Positions 17,033 to 26,966 are shown, counted from the first letter of the stretch. The stretch is 34,397 nucleotides of DNA from Bordetella parapertussis (GCA_945865805.1 CAMBGJ010000009.1:1-34397); one strand, 5' to 3'. Translations and numbers: made by a program. The notes: generated by a model from the letters alone, not told the origin.

Positions 17033-18472
17033 GTGAACAAGCCACCTATTTTTAACGAAATGTATGATGCCGGTGGCTCGGTGCGAGCGCAGTACGGTGC
17101 CTACGCCCAGTGGCTCGGTGACAAGCCGCTGGACTTCATCAAACAAAAGCAGCGCGAAGCCGACACGCTGATTACCCGGCTGGGCATTACTTTCGCGGTC
17201 TACGGCGATGAAGGCGGCGTCGAGCGCTCGATACCCTTCGATATTATTCCGCGCATTATACGAACGGAAGCGTGGAAAACCATTTCCGATGGCGCCTGTC
17301 AGCGCGTGCGGGCGCTGAATGCGTTCCTCAAGGATATTTACCACAATCAGGACATCATCAAAGCTGGCATCATTCCCGCGCAGCAGATCCTCGGCAACAA
17401 GCTGTATCGCCCGGAGATGCGCGGCTTTAATGTACCGGGTGACGTGTACGTGCATGTCGCGGGCATCGATATCGTCAAAACGGAGCAGGACACGTTCTAC
17501 GTGCTGGAAGACAACCTGCGCACGCCGTCCGGCGTGTCGTACATGCTGGAAAATCGCAAAATGATGATGCGGCTGTTTCCGCAACTGTTCTCGCGCATGC
17601 CGGTGGCGCCGGTGGATCATTACACCGACGTGTTGCTGGACAATCTGCGCGCGGTTGCACCTGCGGGCGTGGCCAATCCCACGGTGGTGGTGCTCACGCC
17701 CGGTTCCTATAACAGCGCCTATTTCGAACATGCCTTTCTGGCGCAGCAAATGGGCGTGGAACTGGTGGAGGGTCAGGACCTGCTGGTCAACAACAACGCC
17801 GTTTATATGCGCACCACGCGCGGCCCCCGGCGTGTGGATGTGATCTATCGGCGTGTCGATGACGATTTTCTCGACCCGCTGGCTTTCCGAGCGGATTCCA
17901 TCCTCGGCGTGGCGGGCCTTTTCGCTGCGTATAAGGCGGGCCGCGTCACACTGGCCAATGCCATCGGCACGGGCGTTGCCGATGACAAATCCACTTACAT
18001 TTATGTGCCGGAGATTGTCCGCTTTTACCTCGGCGAAGAACCGATCCTCGCCAACGTGCCCACCTACCGGCTGGATCGGGAAGACGATTTGAAATACGTG
18101 CTGGCTCACCTGCCGGAACTGGTGGTGAAGGAGGTGCAAGGCTCCGGCGGCTACGGCATGCTGGTCGGCCCCGCATCCACGACGCAACAAATTGCCGATT
18201 TTCGTGAACGCATACTGCAACACCCGGCCAATTACATTGCGCAGCCGACGCTGGCATTGTCGACGTGTCCGACGTTTTGCCAAGACAAAAACAAAAGCGG
18301 CATCGTGCCGCGCCATGTCGATCTGCGGCCTTATGTGTTATCGGGCAAATCCGTCACGCTGGTGCCCGGCGGCCTAACGCGCGTCGCGCTACGGGAAGGT
18401 TCACTTGTGGTCAATTCGTCGCAAGGCGGCGGCACCAAGGATACCTGGGTGCTTGAAACCGGAGCGCCCTGA
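17033..18472 (+). CDS. Circularly permuted ATP-grasp protein (DUF404/DUF407), Anbu operon
   Basis: The 479-residue protein is the circularly permuted ATP-grasp type 2 component that accompanies alpha-E, transglutaminase and Anbu genes in many bacteria. Recognisable blocks are FNEMYDAGGSVRAQYGAYAQWL at the start, RGFNVPGDVYVHVAGIDIVK, YVLEDNLRTPSGVSYMLENR, RRVDVIYRRVDDDFLDPLAF, VVKEVQGSGGYGMLVGP and VNSSQGGGTKDTWVLE at the end. ATP-grasp enzymes form amide bonds through acyl phosphates; comparative genomics has proposed that this operon makes and degrades a peptide, but the product is unknown. The GTG start at 17033 puts the conserved N-terminus in place. The stop is two bases before the next ATG, so the genes are co-transcribed. 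A 452-residue antisense frame over it is a shadow. Confidence 0.92.
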   Translation: MNKPPIFNEMYDAGGSVRAQYGAYAQWLGDKPLDFIKQKQREADTLITRLGITFAVYGDEGGVERSIPFDIIPRIIRTEAWKTISDGACQRVRALNAFLKDIYHNQDIIKAGIIPAQQILGNKLYRPEMRGFNVPGDVYVHVAGIDIVKTEQDTFYVLEDNLRTPSGVSYMLENRKMMMRLFPQLFSRMPVAPVDHYTDVLLDNLRAVAPAGVANPTVVVLTPGSYNSAYFEHAFLAQQMGVELVEGQDLLVNNNAVYMRTTRGPRRVDVIYRRVDDDFLDPLAFRADSILGVAGLFAAYKAGRVTLANAIGTGVADDKSTYIYVPEIVRFYLGEEPILANVPTYRLDREDDLKYVLAHLPELVVKEVQGSGGYGMLVGPASTTQQIADFRERILQHPANYIAQPTLALSTCPTFCQDKNKSGIVPRHVDLRPYVLSGKSVTLVPGGLTRVALREGSLVVNSSQGGGTKDTWVLETGAP

Positions 18473-18474
18473 TC

Positions 18475-19455
18475 ATGTTATCGAGAGCCGCCAATAACCT
18501 GTACTGGATGTCGCGTCATATCGAACGCGCCGAAAACACAGCCCGTCTGCTTGATGTCACCTATCGCATGTCGTTGTTGCCCTATCGCATTCAGGAATCG
18601 GGGGAAGCGTGGGCGGAACCGTGGGCATTGCCCCTGGTCATCAACGGCCTTGCCAGCGCCTATTACGCGCGCTATCCGGGCCCCGTATCCCCGGACAACG
18701 TACTGCGTTTCATGGTGCTCGATCCGGCGAATCCTTCAAGTCTGTTTTCCTGCATTCAGGCGGCGCGCGAGAATGCGCGCACCGAGCGCGGTGCCATCAC
18801 CTCGGAAATGTACGAAGACATCAACGCCACGTGGCTGGAAATGCGCAATCAGGACTACGGGCGCCTGCAGGGGGATGGCGTCAGCACGTTTTTCGATTGG
18901 GTAAAAACTCGCTCGCATCAGTTTCGCGGCATTACCTTCGGCACCATGTTGCGCGACGAAGGCTACAGCTTTATACGCCTGGGCACTTTCCTTGAACGCG
19001 CCGACAACACCGCGCGCCTGCTGGACGTGAAATATCACACGTTGCTGCCGAGCGCCGCCGATATGGGCGGCGCGGTCGACTATTACCAATGGAGCGCGCT
19101 GCTGCGTTCGCTCTCCGCGTTCGATTCGTACCGCAAGGTCTATCGCGACCTGATCACCCCCACCAGGGTCGCCGAGCTGCTGGTGCTGCGCGACGACGTG
19201 CCACGCTCGCTGCACGCCTGCATGAATGACATCTATGAAATCCTGAAGACCCTGTGCGACGACTCGTCCATTGAAGCCGAACGACTGGCCGGCGAACTGC
19301 ATGCCCAACTGCATTACGGCCGCACCGAAAAAATCATGGCGGTCGGCCTGCACGAATACCTGATGTCGTTCCTGGAAAAACTGTCCCTGCTCACCGCCGA
19401 GATCAATCGAGATTTTCTGGTGCCTGTTTACTCGCAGACGCAGGTTTCCGTCTGA
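18475..19455 (+). CDS. Alpha-E domain protein (DUF403), Anbu operon
   Basis: The 326-residue, largely alpha-helical protein opens with MLSRAANNLYWMSRHIERAENTARLLD, the signature of the alpha-E family, which recurs as LGTFLERADNTARLLDVKYHTLLP in the middle. Family length is about 310-330, so it appears intact. Alpha-E proteins are nearly always encoded beside the circularly permuted ATP-grasp and transglutaminase genes; their biochemical role is not established, though the conserved charged helices suggest a catalytic or binding function with the ATP-grasp partner. Only two bases separate it from the upstream stop. A gap of 74 bases precedes the Anbu gene. Confidence 0.92.
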   Translation: MLSRAANNLYWMSRHIERAENTARLLDVTYRMSLLPYRIQESGEAWAEPWALPLVINGLASAYYARYPGPVSPDNVLRFMVLDPANPSSLFSCIQAARENARTERGAITSEMYEDINATWLEMRNQDYGRLQGDGVSTFFDWVKTRSHQFRGITFGTMLRDEGYSFIRLGTFLERADNTARLLDVKYHTLLPSAADMGGAVDYYQWSALLRSLSAFDSYRKVYRDLITPTRVAELLVLRDDVPRSLHACMNDIYEILKTLCDDSSIEAERLAGELHAQLHYGRTEKIMAVGLHEYLMSFLEKLSLLTAEINRDFLVPVYSQTQVSV

Positions 19456-19529
19456 GGGGCGCTGTTCGCCTTGTAATGACCGGTTGTTTAAACTAAGCTT
19501 CCGGCTGACCCTACACACCTCGCACAGCC

Positions 19530-20321
19530 ATGACTTATTGTGTCGCATTGCTTCTGGACGCCGGCATGGTGTTCGCGTCCGATTCGCGCACCAATGCCGG
19601 CGTGGATCAGGTTTCCATCTTCCGCAAGATGCATCTCATACAACGCGAAGGCGACCGCGTGATCACCATCATGAGTTCGGGCAATCTGTCGATCACGCAA
19701 AGTGCGGTCAATTTGCTGGAACATCACTCGCGCGCGGGCGACGGCAATAAAACCCTGACCAATGCGGCGTCGATGTTTGAAGTCGCCGATCTGGTGGGCA
19801 ACGCGTTGCGCGACGTACGCCGCCGTGATGGGCCTTATCTGCAGCAGAACAATATTGACGCGAGTGCCTCATTCATCGTCGGCGGGCAGATACGCGGCGA
19901 GCCGCAGCGGCTGTTTCATGTGTATTCCGAAGGCAACTTCATCGAAGCCACGCCGGAAACACCGTATTTTCAGATCGGCGAAAGCAAGTACGGCAAGCCG
20001 GTGCTCGACCGCGTGATCCAGCGCGATACGCAGTTGCTGGAGGCCGCCAAGTGCGTGCTGGTATCGTTTGACTCCACCATGCGCAGCAATATTTCCGTCG
20101 GGTTGCCGATTGATCTGGTGGTCTACGATAACAACAGTCTGAAAATCCGCGTGCAGCGGCGCATTGATGAAGCCGACGTCTACTTTCAGATGATTCACAA
20201 CGCGTGGGGCGAGGGCCTGCGCCGCGTGTTTGCGCAATTGCCCAATCCCGACTGGAACGGCGGTGGCCTCCCCGACACCGATGCGCCCACAAGCCGCACA
20301 CCGCCGGCGGCATCGCGTTGA
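19530..20321 (+). CDS. Anbu proteasome-like protease, operon copy
   Basis: The 263-residue protein is the Anbu hydrolase of the operon. MTYCVALLLDAG gives Thr1 after Met removal, Asp17 lies in FASDSRTNAGVD and Lys32 in FRKM. Downstream are SFIVGGQIRGEPQRLFHVYSEGNFIE, FQIGESKYGKPVLDR and VSFDSTMRSNISVGLPIDL. Compared with the divergent paralogue it has an extra proline/threonine-rich tail of about 20 residues after PNPDWNG. Anbu assembles into open helical or ring-like particles in characterised cases, and its natural substrates are unclear. The TGA stop overlaps the TTG start of the next gene (TTGA, 20318-20321), indicating coupled translation. Confidence 0.94.
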   Translation: MTYCVALLLDAGMVFASDSRTNAGVDQVSIFRKMHLIQREGDRVITIMSSGNLSITQSAVNLLEHHSRAGDGNKTLTNAASMFEVADLVGNALRDVRRRDGPYLQQNNIDASASFIVGGQIRGEPQRLFHVYSEGNFIEATPETPYFQIGESKYGKPVLDRVIQRDTQLLEAAKCVLVSFDSTMRSNISVGLPIDLVVYDNNSLKIRVQRRIDEADVYFQMIHNAWGEGLRRVFAQLPNPDWNGGGLPDTDAPTSRTPPAASR

Positions 20322-23300
20322 GCATCCAGGTCGCACTGCACCACCGCACGCGTTACCGCTACGATAAATCGGTCACGCTGTCGCCGCACGAAATCCGCCT
20401 GCGCCCCGCGCCACACAGCCGCACGCCGGTGTTGTCGTACTCGCTCAACGTCAAGCCGGAACAGCATTTCCTCAACTGGCAGCAGGATGTTTTCGGCAAC
20501 TACATCGCGCGTTTCGTGTTTCCGGAAAAAGCGCGCGAACTCGAAGTGACGGTTGATCTTGTCGCCGACATGACGGTGGTGAACCCGTTTGATTTTTTCA
20601 TGGAAAGTTACGCCGATCACTTTCCGTTTGCGTATCGCAACGATCTCGCGCAAGACCTCACACCGTATCTGGCGATCGTTGAACGCGGCCCGCTGCTCAC
20701 GCAATGGCTCGCCGATTTTCGCCACCAGCACTGGCGCGATGGCGACAACACGATTGATTTTCTGGTGGCGATCAATCAAAAATTATCCCATAAAATCAAA
20801 TACTTAGTTAGAATGGCACCAGGCGTGCAGACGGGCGAACAAACGCTTGCGCTCGCCAGCGGCTCGTGCCGCGATAGCGGCTGGCTGCTGGTGCAACTGC
20901 TGCGTCACTGCCGTTTGGCCGCGCGTTTTGTCTCCGGCTATCTGATTCAATTGACCGCCGATGTGAAATCACTCGACGGGCCGTCGGGAACCGAACGCAA
21001 TTTCACCGATTTGCACGCGTGGGCCGAAGCCTACATTCCCGGCGCAGGATGGATCGGCCTGGATCCCACCTCGGGACTGCTCGCGGGGGAAGGGCACATT
21101 CCGCTCGCCTGCACGCCGTCGCCCGCCAGTGCCGCAGCGATCATCGGCGCGGTCGATCCCTGCGAAACACAATTTGATTTTGCCATGACGGTCACGCGTC
21201 TCCACGAAGACCCGCGCGTGACCAGACCGTACACCGAAGCGCAATGGCGCGACATCGATCGTCTGGGCAGGCAGGTGGATGCCGATCTGCTGGCAGGTGA
21301 CGTGCGGCTCACGCAGGGCGGCGAACCCACCTTTGTGTCGGTCGATGACATGGATGGCGTCGAATGGAACTACACCGCGCTGTCAGCCAAAAAATGGACG
21401 CTCTCCGAACAACTGGCGTGGCGTCTTAAAGCGCGTTTCGCCCCTGGCGCATTGATTTTTTACAGGCAGGGCAAATAGTATCCCGGCGAACCGTTGCCGC
21501 GCTGGGCCATCGGCATCCACTGGCGCCGAGACGGCAAGCCAGTATGGAAAAACCCCGAACGCATTGCCTCGGACACGTCACCCGCCACCGCCACCATCAA
21601 GGACGCGCAGCAGTTCGCCCACACCATCGCTGACGCCCTCGGCGTCGCACGCGATCTCGTCATTGACGCGTATGAAGACCCGCTGCTGCTGCTCTCGACC
21701 GAAGCCCGGCTGCCGATCAACATCGATCCGCTCACCGTGCCCTTCAAGCACGCCGAAGCGCACACGGCTGCGGCGTGCGCTGGAACGCGGCGCCGATACC
21801 CCCGCCGGATTTGTGCTGCCACTCAAAGCCAGCGACGATAGCGATAGTGGTAGCGAACCCGCAGGCCCCGCCACTGAATGGGAAAGCTCGCCGTGGCCGC
21901 TCAAACGCGAACGGCTTTACCTGCTGTTTGGCGACTCGGCGCTGGGCAACCGTCTGCCGCTGGCATCGCTGCCGGAACGGCTGCCCGAGGACAGCGAACC
22001 GGACATTGACCGCGATCCGTTTGAACAACGCGGCGATCTGCACGATGCGCACGCCCTGGCGGAAAAAAAACGCCCCTCGATCCGTTTTCGCGGCCATGAG
22101 AACAAAACCGCGCCGCGCGATATCGTGCGCACGGCCTTGTGCATCGAAGTTCGCGATCAACGCCTGCACGTATTCCTGCCGCCGTTAAAGCGCGCGGAGG
22201 ACTATCTCAATCTGATTGCGGTGATCGAGCAGGTCACCGAACAGCTCGCGCTGCGGGTGCGCATCGAAGGTTATGGCCCGGCGGCCGATCCGCGTCTGCA
22301 CGTGCTCAATGTCACCCCGGATCCCGGCGTGATTGAAGTCAACATTCATCCCGCGCCGGACTGGAATACGCTTGGCGCCAACACGCTGGCGCTCTACGAA
22401 GAAGCGCGTCTCACGCGGCTCGCCAGCGAAAAATTCATGCTCGATGGACGCCATACCGGCACCGGCGGCGGCAACCATGTCACGCTCGGCGGCGCAACGC
22501 CGGCGGACAGCCCCTTGCTGCGGCGTCCGGATCTGCTGCGCAGCCTGGTTACGTATTGGCAGAACCATCCGGCACTGTCGTATTTATTCTCCGGCCAGTT
22601 CATCGGCCCCACCAGTCAGGCGCCGCGCGTGGACGAGGCGCGCGACGACAATCTCTACGAGCTGGATATCGCGTTCCAGCAATTGGCGATCAAGCAGGCG
22701 GCAGGCGAAGAATCGCTCACACCATGGCTGGTCGACCGGTTGTTGCGTAACCTGCTGGTTGATCTCACCGGTAACACACACCGCGCGGAATTTTGCATCG
22801 ACAAACTGTATTCGCCCGACAGCGCCAGCGGTCGGCTGGGCCTGCTGGAGTTTCGCGGCTTCGAAATGCCACCGTACGCACAGATGAGTCTCACGCAGAT
22901 GCTGCTGCTGCGCACGTTGGTCGCGCGCTTCTGGAAAACGCCCTACGCAGGCCAGCTCATTCGTTGGGGCACGCGCCTGCACGATCAATTCATGCTGCCG
23001 CATTTTGTCGCGGCCGACATGCGGGATGTAGTTCGTGATTTGCAGCGCGCCGGTTACGCGTTCGACTTCAGTTGGTTCGCGCCGTTCATCGAGTTTCGTT
23101 TCCCGCGCCATGGCACGGCCACTTACGCGAATGTGCGTCTCGAACTGCGTCAGGCCATCGAGCCGTGGCACGTGCTGGGCGAAGAAATGCACGCAGGCAC
23201 AACCGCGCGCTACGTCGATTCGTCGGTCGAGCGCATGCAGATCAAAGTGAATGGCCTCACTGAATCGCGTCATCTGGTCGCCTGCAATGGCCGCGCGCTG

Positions 23301-23645
23301 CCGCTGCATCCCACCGGCGTGCCGGGTGAGTTTGTCGCGGGCGTGCGCTTTCGCGCCTGGCATCCGCCGTCGGCGCTGCATCCGTCGATCGGCGTGCAGG
23401 CGCCGCTGGTGTTCGATGTTGTGGACACCTGGAGCAAGCGCTCGATTGGCGGCTGCACCTACCATGTATCGCATCCCGGCGGACGCAACTACGACACGTT
23501 TCCGGTCAACGCCAATGAAGCCGAAGCACGGCGCACAGCACGTTTCTGGGATCACGGCCACACGCCGGGGCCCATGACTGTAGAGGCCGAGGCGCTGAAT
23601 CCGGCGTTTCCATTGACGCTGGATTTACGCTGGAACGCGGCTTGA
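20318..23645 (+). pseudogene. Transglutaminase-like/DUF2126 gene, broken by amber codon and frameshift
   Basis: The intact family is a single protein of about 1,100 residues: a transglutaminase N-terminal and core domain followed by DUF2126. Here the N-terminal part runs from the TTG at 20318 (SIQVALHHRTRYRYD), through the core with SGSCRDSGWLLVQ (Cys), FTDLHAWAEAYIPG (His) and GLDPTSGLLAGEGHIPL (Asp), to a TAG at 21476-21478 where relatives have Trp (GQGK-W-YPGEPLPRW). The same frame then continues with YPGEPLPRWAIGIHW. At about 21745-21785 a one-base gain (or two-base loss) moves the coding frame, and the DUF2126 part continues unbroken from LERGADTPAGFVLPLK to the TGA at 23645. Both lesions must be overcome for a full product. 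The transglutaminase half could still be made alone. Sequencing error is the main alternative. Confidence 0.86.
20791..20806 (+). repeat. Oriented AT-rich motif, copy 6 (inside coding sequence)
   Basis: TAAAATCAAATACTTA encodes the HKIKYLV stretch of the transglutaminase-like gene. The surrounding protein still aligns with family wording (…IKYLVRMAPGVQT), so this copy replaced or arose within codons without an obvious insertion. Confidence 0.6.
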
Positions 23646-23664
23646 CACGTCTGAAAATACACAA

Positions 23665-23680
23665 TAAAAACAATAGGTTA
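23665..23680 (+). repeat. Oriented AT-rich motif, copy 7
   Basis: TAAAAACAATAGGTTA begins 19 bases after the stop of the broken DUF2126 gene and lies 160 bases before the uup start. Confidence 0.7.
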
Positions 23681-23840
23681 TAATAAGGCCATCCCCGAAG
23701 ACAAGCCGTAGTACCGGTCGCGCGACATAGCCTGCGCCCCCGGCACCGCCCGATGCAGTTCCTTCATCACCGGCATCCTGCGATGGGAATTCGTTTTCTC
23801 CGTGCTCCCATGCGTTCACCGTAGCAAGAACTTTTCACTC

Positions 23841-25646
23841 ATGCCTCTCATCACCTTGCAAGACGCCGAACTCGCGTTCGGCCTCACCCCACTGCTGGAC
23901 CGCGCCAACCTCACCGTGCAGCCCAATGAGCGCATCGGCTTCATCGGCCGCAACGGCACTGGCAAATCTTCGCTGCTCAAAATCATCGCCGGCCAAATGG
24001 CGTTGGACGACGGCGTGTGCGGTAGCGAAGACGGCCTGCGTGTCGCCACCGTCGAACAGGAATCGTCGCCACCGGAAGCAGAAACCCTGCGCGAAAGTCT
24101 CGCACTCGCCGCACAATTTGAAGACCTGCACGACGACCGCGAGCGCTGGGCGTGCGAGGCGCGACTCACCGAGTTTTTACATCGCTTCGGTCTCGATGAA
24201 AACCGCCCCACCGCCACCGCCTCGGGCGGCGAGCGCAAGCGGGCGATGCTGGCGCTGGCGCTGGCCAAAAAACCCGATCTGCTGCTGCTCGACGAGCCCA
24301 CCAACCATCTCGACATCGACGGCATCACGCTGCTGGAAGACCTGCTGGTGGCCGGGCCGGTGAAATCCGCCATCATCATCACCCACGACCGCGCGTTCCT
24401 TGACCGCGTGGCCACGCGCATCGTCGAACTCGATCGCGGCCTGTTACGTTCCTACCCCGGCAATTTCGCCGCCTACGAGGCGCGCAAGGCCGATCAACTC
24501 GCCGCCGAGGAAGTCATCAACCGCAAGTTCGACAAATTCTGGGCGCAGGAGGAAGTGTGGATCCGCACGGGCATCCAGGCGCGCCGCACCCGCAACGAAG
24601 GTCGCGGGCGACGTCTCGAAGCGCTGCGCAATGAGCGCGCCGCGCGGCGCGAGCGGCTGGGCAAGGTGCAGCTCGGATTGGATGCCGGCGAACGTTCCGG
24701 CAAGCTGGTGGCGGAACTTGACGAGGTCAGCAAAAGTTTTGACGGCAACACCGTCGTCAACAATCTGTCGCTACGCATCATGCGCGGTGATCGTTTCGGC
24801 TTCATCGGCCCCAACGGCGCGGGTAAATCCACGCTGATCAAATTAATCCTCGGCTCGCTCGAAGCGGATACCGGCAGCGTGCGCCTCGGCACCAATCTGC
24901 AAGTCGCTTACTTCGACCAAATGCGCGCCCAGCTCGACCCGGAACGCACACTGATCGAAACCATCAGCCCCGGCTCGGAGTGGGTGGAAACCGCCCAGGG
25001 CCGCAAGCACGTGATGAGCTATCTCAACGATTTTTTGTTTCCGCCGCAACGCGCCACCGCACCGGTGAAAATGCTTTCCGGCGGCGAACGCAATCGCCTG
25101 CTGCTGGCGCGCCTGTTCGCCCAACCCGCCAACCTGCTGGTGCTCGACGAACCCACCAACGACCTCGATATCGAATCGCTGGAGCTCCTTGAAGACACGC
25201 TGCAAGGTTACACCGGCACGCTGCTACTGGTGAGCCACGACCGCGCGTTTCTGGATAACGTCGTCACACAAACGCTCGCCGCCGGGAGTAATGGCGTGTG
25301 GAAAGAATACGCCGGTGGCTACAGCGACTGGCTCGCGCAACGGCCCAAGAGCGAAGGAGCGGCAGCCGCGTCCGCCACCAAGCCGCAAACCTTCATGCGT
25401 GAAAAACCCAAAGCCAAAATGAGCTTCAAGGAGCAACGCGAACTTGATGCCCTGCCGTTGGAAATTGAAGTGCTGGAGCAAGAACAACTGGCGCTGACCG
25501 CACGCATGAGCAGCGCGGATTATCACAAGCACGGCACGGAAGCGATCAAGGCCGACCGTCTGCGCGCAGGCGCAATCGAACAACTGCTTGCGCAGAAATT
25601 TGCGCGCTGGGAAATGCTGGATCAGAAGGCCGCGGCAGGCGCGTAA
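23841..25646 (+). CDS. uup: ABC-F ATPase Uup
   Basis: From the ATG at 23841 the protein is 601 residues with two ABC ATPase domains and no membrane segment, the ABC-F layout. Domain 1 has Walker A GRNGTGKSS, signature SGGERKRAML and Walker B LLLLDEPTNHLD; domain 2 has GPNGAGKST, LSGGERNRLLLARLF and LLVLDEPTNDLD. A C-terminal charged coiled coil (KAKMSFKEQRELDALPLEI and following) identifies Uup over EttA or YheS. Uup acts at the ribosome and affects transposon excision and DNA-intermediate stability in E. coli. A frame open to 23802 adds 13 residues before MPLITLQDAELAFG and is not preferred. It stands alone between the Anbu locus and the HAD-GNAT gene. Confidence 0.93.
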   Translation: MPLITLQDAELAFGLTPLLDRANLTVQPNERIGFIGRNGTGKSSLLKIIAGQMALDDGVCGSEDGLRVATVEQESSPPEAETLRESLALAAQFEDLHDDRERWACEARLTEFLHRFGLDENRPTATASGGERKRAMLALALAKKPDLLLLDEPTNHLDIDGITLLEDLLVAGPVKSAIIITHDRAFLDRVATRIVELDRGLLRSYPGNFAAYEARKADQLAAEEVINRKFDKFWAQEEVWIRTGIQARRTRNEGRGRRLEALRNERAARRERLGKVQLGLDAGERSGKLVAELDEVSKSFDGNTVVNNLSLRIMRGDRFGFIGPNGAGKSTLIKLILGSLEADTGSVRLGTNLQVAYFDQMRAQLDPERTLIETISPGSEWVETAQGRKHVMSYLNDFLFPPQRATAPVKMLSGGERNRLLLARLFAQPANLLVLDEPTNDLDIESLELLEDTLQGYTGTLLLVSHDRAFLDNVVTQTLAAGSNGVWKEYAGGYSDWLAQRPKSEGAAAASATKPQTFMREKPKAKMSFKEQRELDALPLEIEVLEQEQLALTARMSSADYHKHGTEAIKADRLRAGAIEQLLAQKFARWEMLDQKAAAGA

Positions 25647-25719
25647 CTGCGATCCGTGAGGTCAGTCACACTCGCTGCACGTGCCGCAATCCACTCAGAC
25701 TAATATAAAAAATAATATA

Positions 25720-25735
25720 TAAAAACAACAGGTTA
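25720..25735 (+). repeat. Oriented AT-rich motif, copy 8
   Basis: TAAAAACAACAGGTTA lies about 30 bases before the HAD-GNAT start and shares the ACAGGTTA-like 3' half with copy 7. Confidence 0.68.
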
Positions 25736-25764
25736 CACAGTTTTTCGCCATTAAACTAAAACAC

Positions 25765-26838
25765 ATGAATGTCTTACTCGATCTCGACGGCACCCTGACC
25801 GACCCGCGCGTGGGCATCGTCGGCTGCATCAAGCACGCGCTGAATTCGCTACAACTGCAGTGCCCGAGCGATGCTGAACTCGCGCGTTATATCGGCCCGC
25901 CGTTGCAGGAATCTTTTCGCACGCTGTTGAATACGACTGACCCGGTGCGTATCGACGAAGCCGTGGCCTTGTATCGCGAACGATTCACTGTCACTGGCCT
26001 ATTTGAAAACACTGTCTATCCCGGCATCGCCGAGGAACTGGCAGCGCTCAAGGCTCAGGGCGCGGTGCTGTATGTGGCCACGTCAAAACCGACGGTGTAC
26101 GCCGTGAAAATCGTCGAGCATTTTGGGCTGGATAGCTACTTTCGCGCCGTGTACGGCAGCGAACTCGATGGCACGCGCTCGAACAAGGCCGATCTGATCG
26201 CGCATATTTTGAGCTGCGAATCCGTGTCGCCGGAAACGGCCGTGATGGTGGGGGATCGGCTGCATGACATGGTGGGTGCCAAGGCGAATGGCGTGTTGGC
26301 GGTCGGCGTGCTGTGGGGTTACGGCTCGCGCGAGGAACTCGTGACTGCGGGTGCTGCGAGTATTTGTGCATCCCCGGCAACACTTTGCGCAGTGCTGTCG
26401 TCAATGCAGATCGTGCAAGACCCTTTAACCGTTCGCCCCTATCAACGCCAGGATCACGATCCCTTAGTGGCGCTGTGGAACACCGTATTTCCGGATGATC
26501 CGCCATGGAATGAACCCAGTTTGCTGCTGGCGCGCAAGTTCACGATTCAACCCGAGCTGATTCTGCTTTGCTTCGACGGCGCAACCCTGGCCGGTGCCGT
26601 GATGGCGGGGTTTGACGGCGTGCGCGGCTGGATATATCACCTCGCCGTGCTACCGGCCGCACGCCGCCGGGGTATCGCCACGCGGCTAATGCGCGCCGCC
26701 GAATCCGGGTTGAAAAAACTCGGTTGCACCAAGGTGAATTTGCAGGTGCGCGCCACCAATGCCGAGGTGATCGGGTTCTACCGTGCCATCGGTTATGACC
26801 TGGAGGAACGTGCGAGTTTGGGGCGAAGGCTCGATTAG
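25765..26838 (+). CDS. HAD phosphatase-GNAT acetyltransferase fusion protein
   Basis: The 357-residue protein joins two enzymes. Residues 1-215 are a phosphoglycolate-phosphatase-like HAD hydrolase: DLDGTLTD with Asp6 and Asp8, VATSKP (about 104-109), Lys141 and MVGDRLHD (about 161-168), plus a cap domain between. Residues about 221-357 are a GNAT acetyltransferase close to YpeA: WNTVFPDDPPWNEP, YHLAVLPAARRRGIATRLM with the acetyl-CoA pyrophosphate loop, and VRATNAEVIGFYRAIGYDLEERASLGRRL. Both halves keep key residues and the frame runs through the junction with no stop. In most genomes these are separate genes. The joint substrate is unknown. A sequencing error fusing neighbours would need a lost stop and is unlikely. 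Confidence 0.87.
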   Translation: MNVLLDLDGTLTDPRVGIVGCIKHALNSLQLQCPSDAELARYIGPPLQESFRTLLNTTDPVRIDEAVALYRERFTVTGLFENTVYPGIAEELAALKAQGAVLYVATSKPTVYAVKIVEHFGLDSYFRAVYGSELDGTRSNKADLIAHILSCESVSPETAVMVGDRLHDMVGAKANGVLAVGVLWGYGSREELVTAGAASICASPATLCAVLSSMQIVQDPLTVRPYQRQDHDPLVALWNTVFPDDPPWNEPSLLLARKFTIQPELILLCFDGATLAGAVMAGFDGVRGWIYHLAVLPAARRRGIATRLMRAAESGLKKLGCTKVNLQVRATNAEVIGFYRAIGYDLEERASLGRRLD

Positions 26839-26966
26839 CGCGTTCAGCGTCCACCGCATCCCACCCGCCGCAATCTCCCCCAGTGCGTATTACCGCGCCT
26901 CGGCGCTTTTGCCCGGCCAGCACGAAACGCCGCGTTTCCCCCGGACGTACCGCTGACGCCGGCCCA

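Noticed and set aside
16958-18316. A 452-residue reverse frame opposite the ATP-grasp gene.
   Set aside because: The forward strand encodes a complete, recognisable protein; the reverse product is His/Arg-rich with no domain.
21476-21478. Programmed readthrough or pyrrolysine at the TAG in the DUF2126 gene.
   Set aside because: A second lesion (frameshift) lies about 290 bases on, relatives have Trp here, and no recoding signal is visible; simple inactivation or error explains both.
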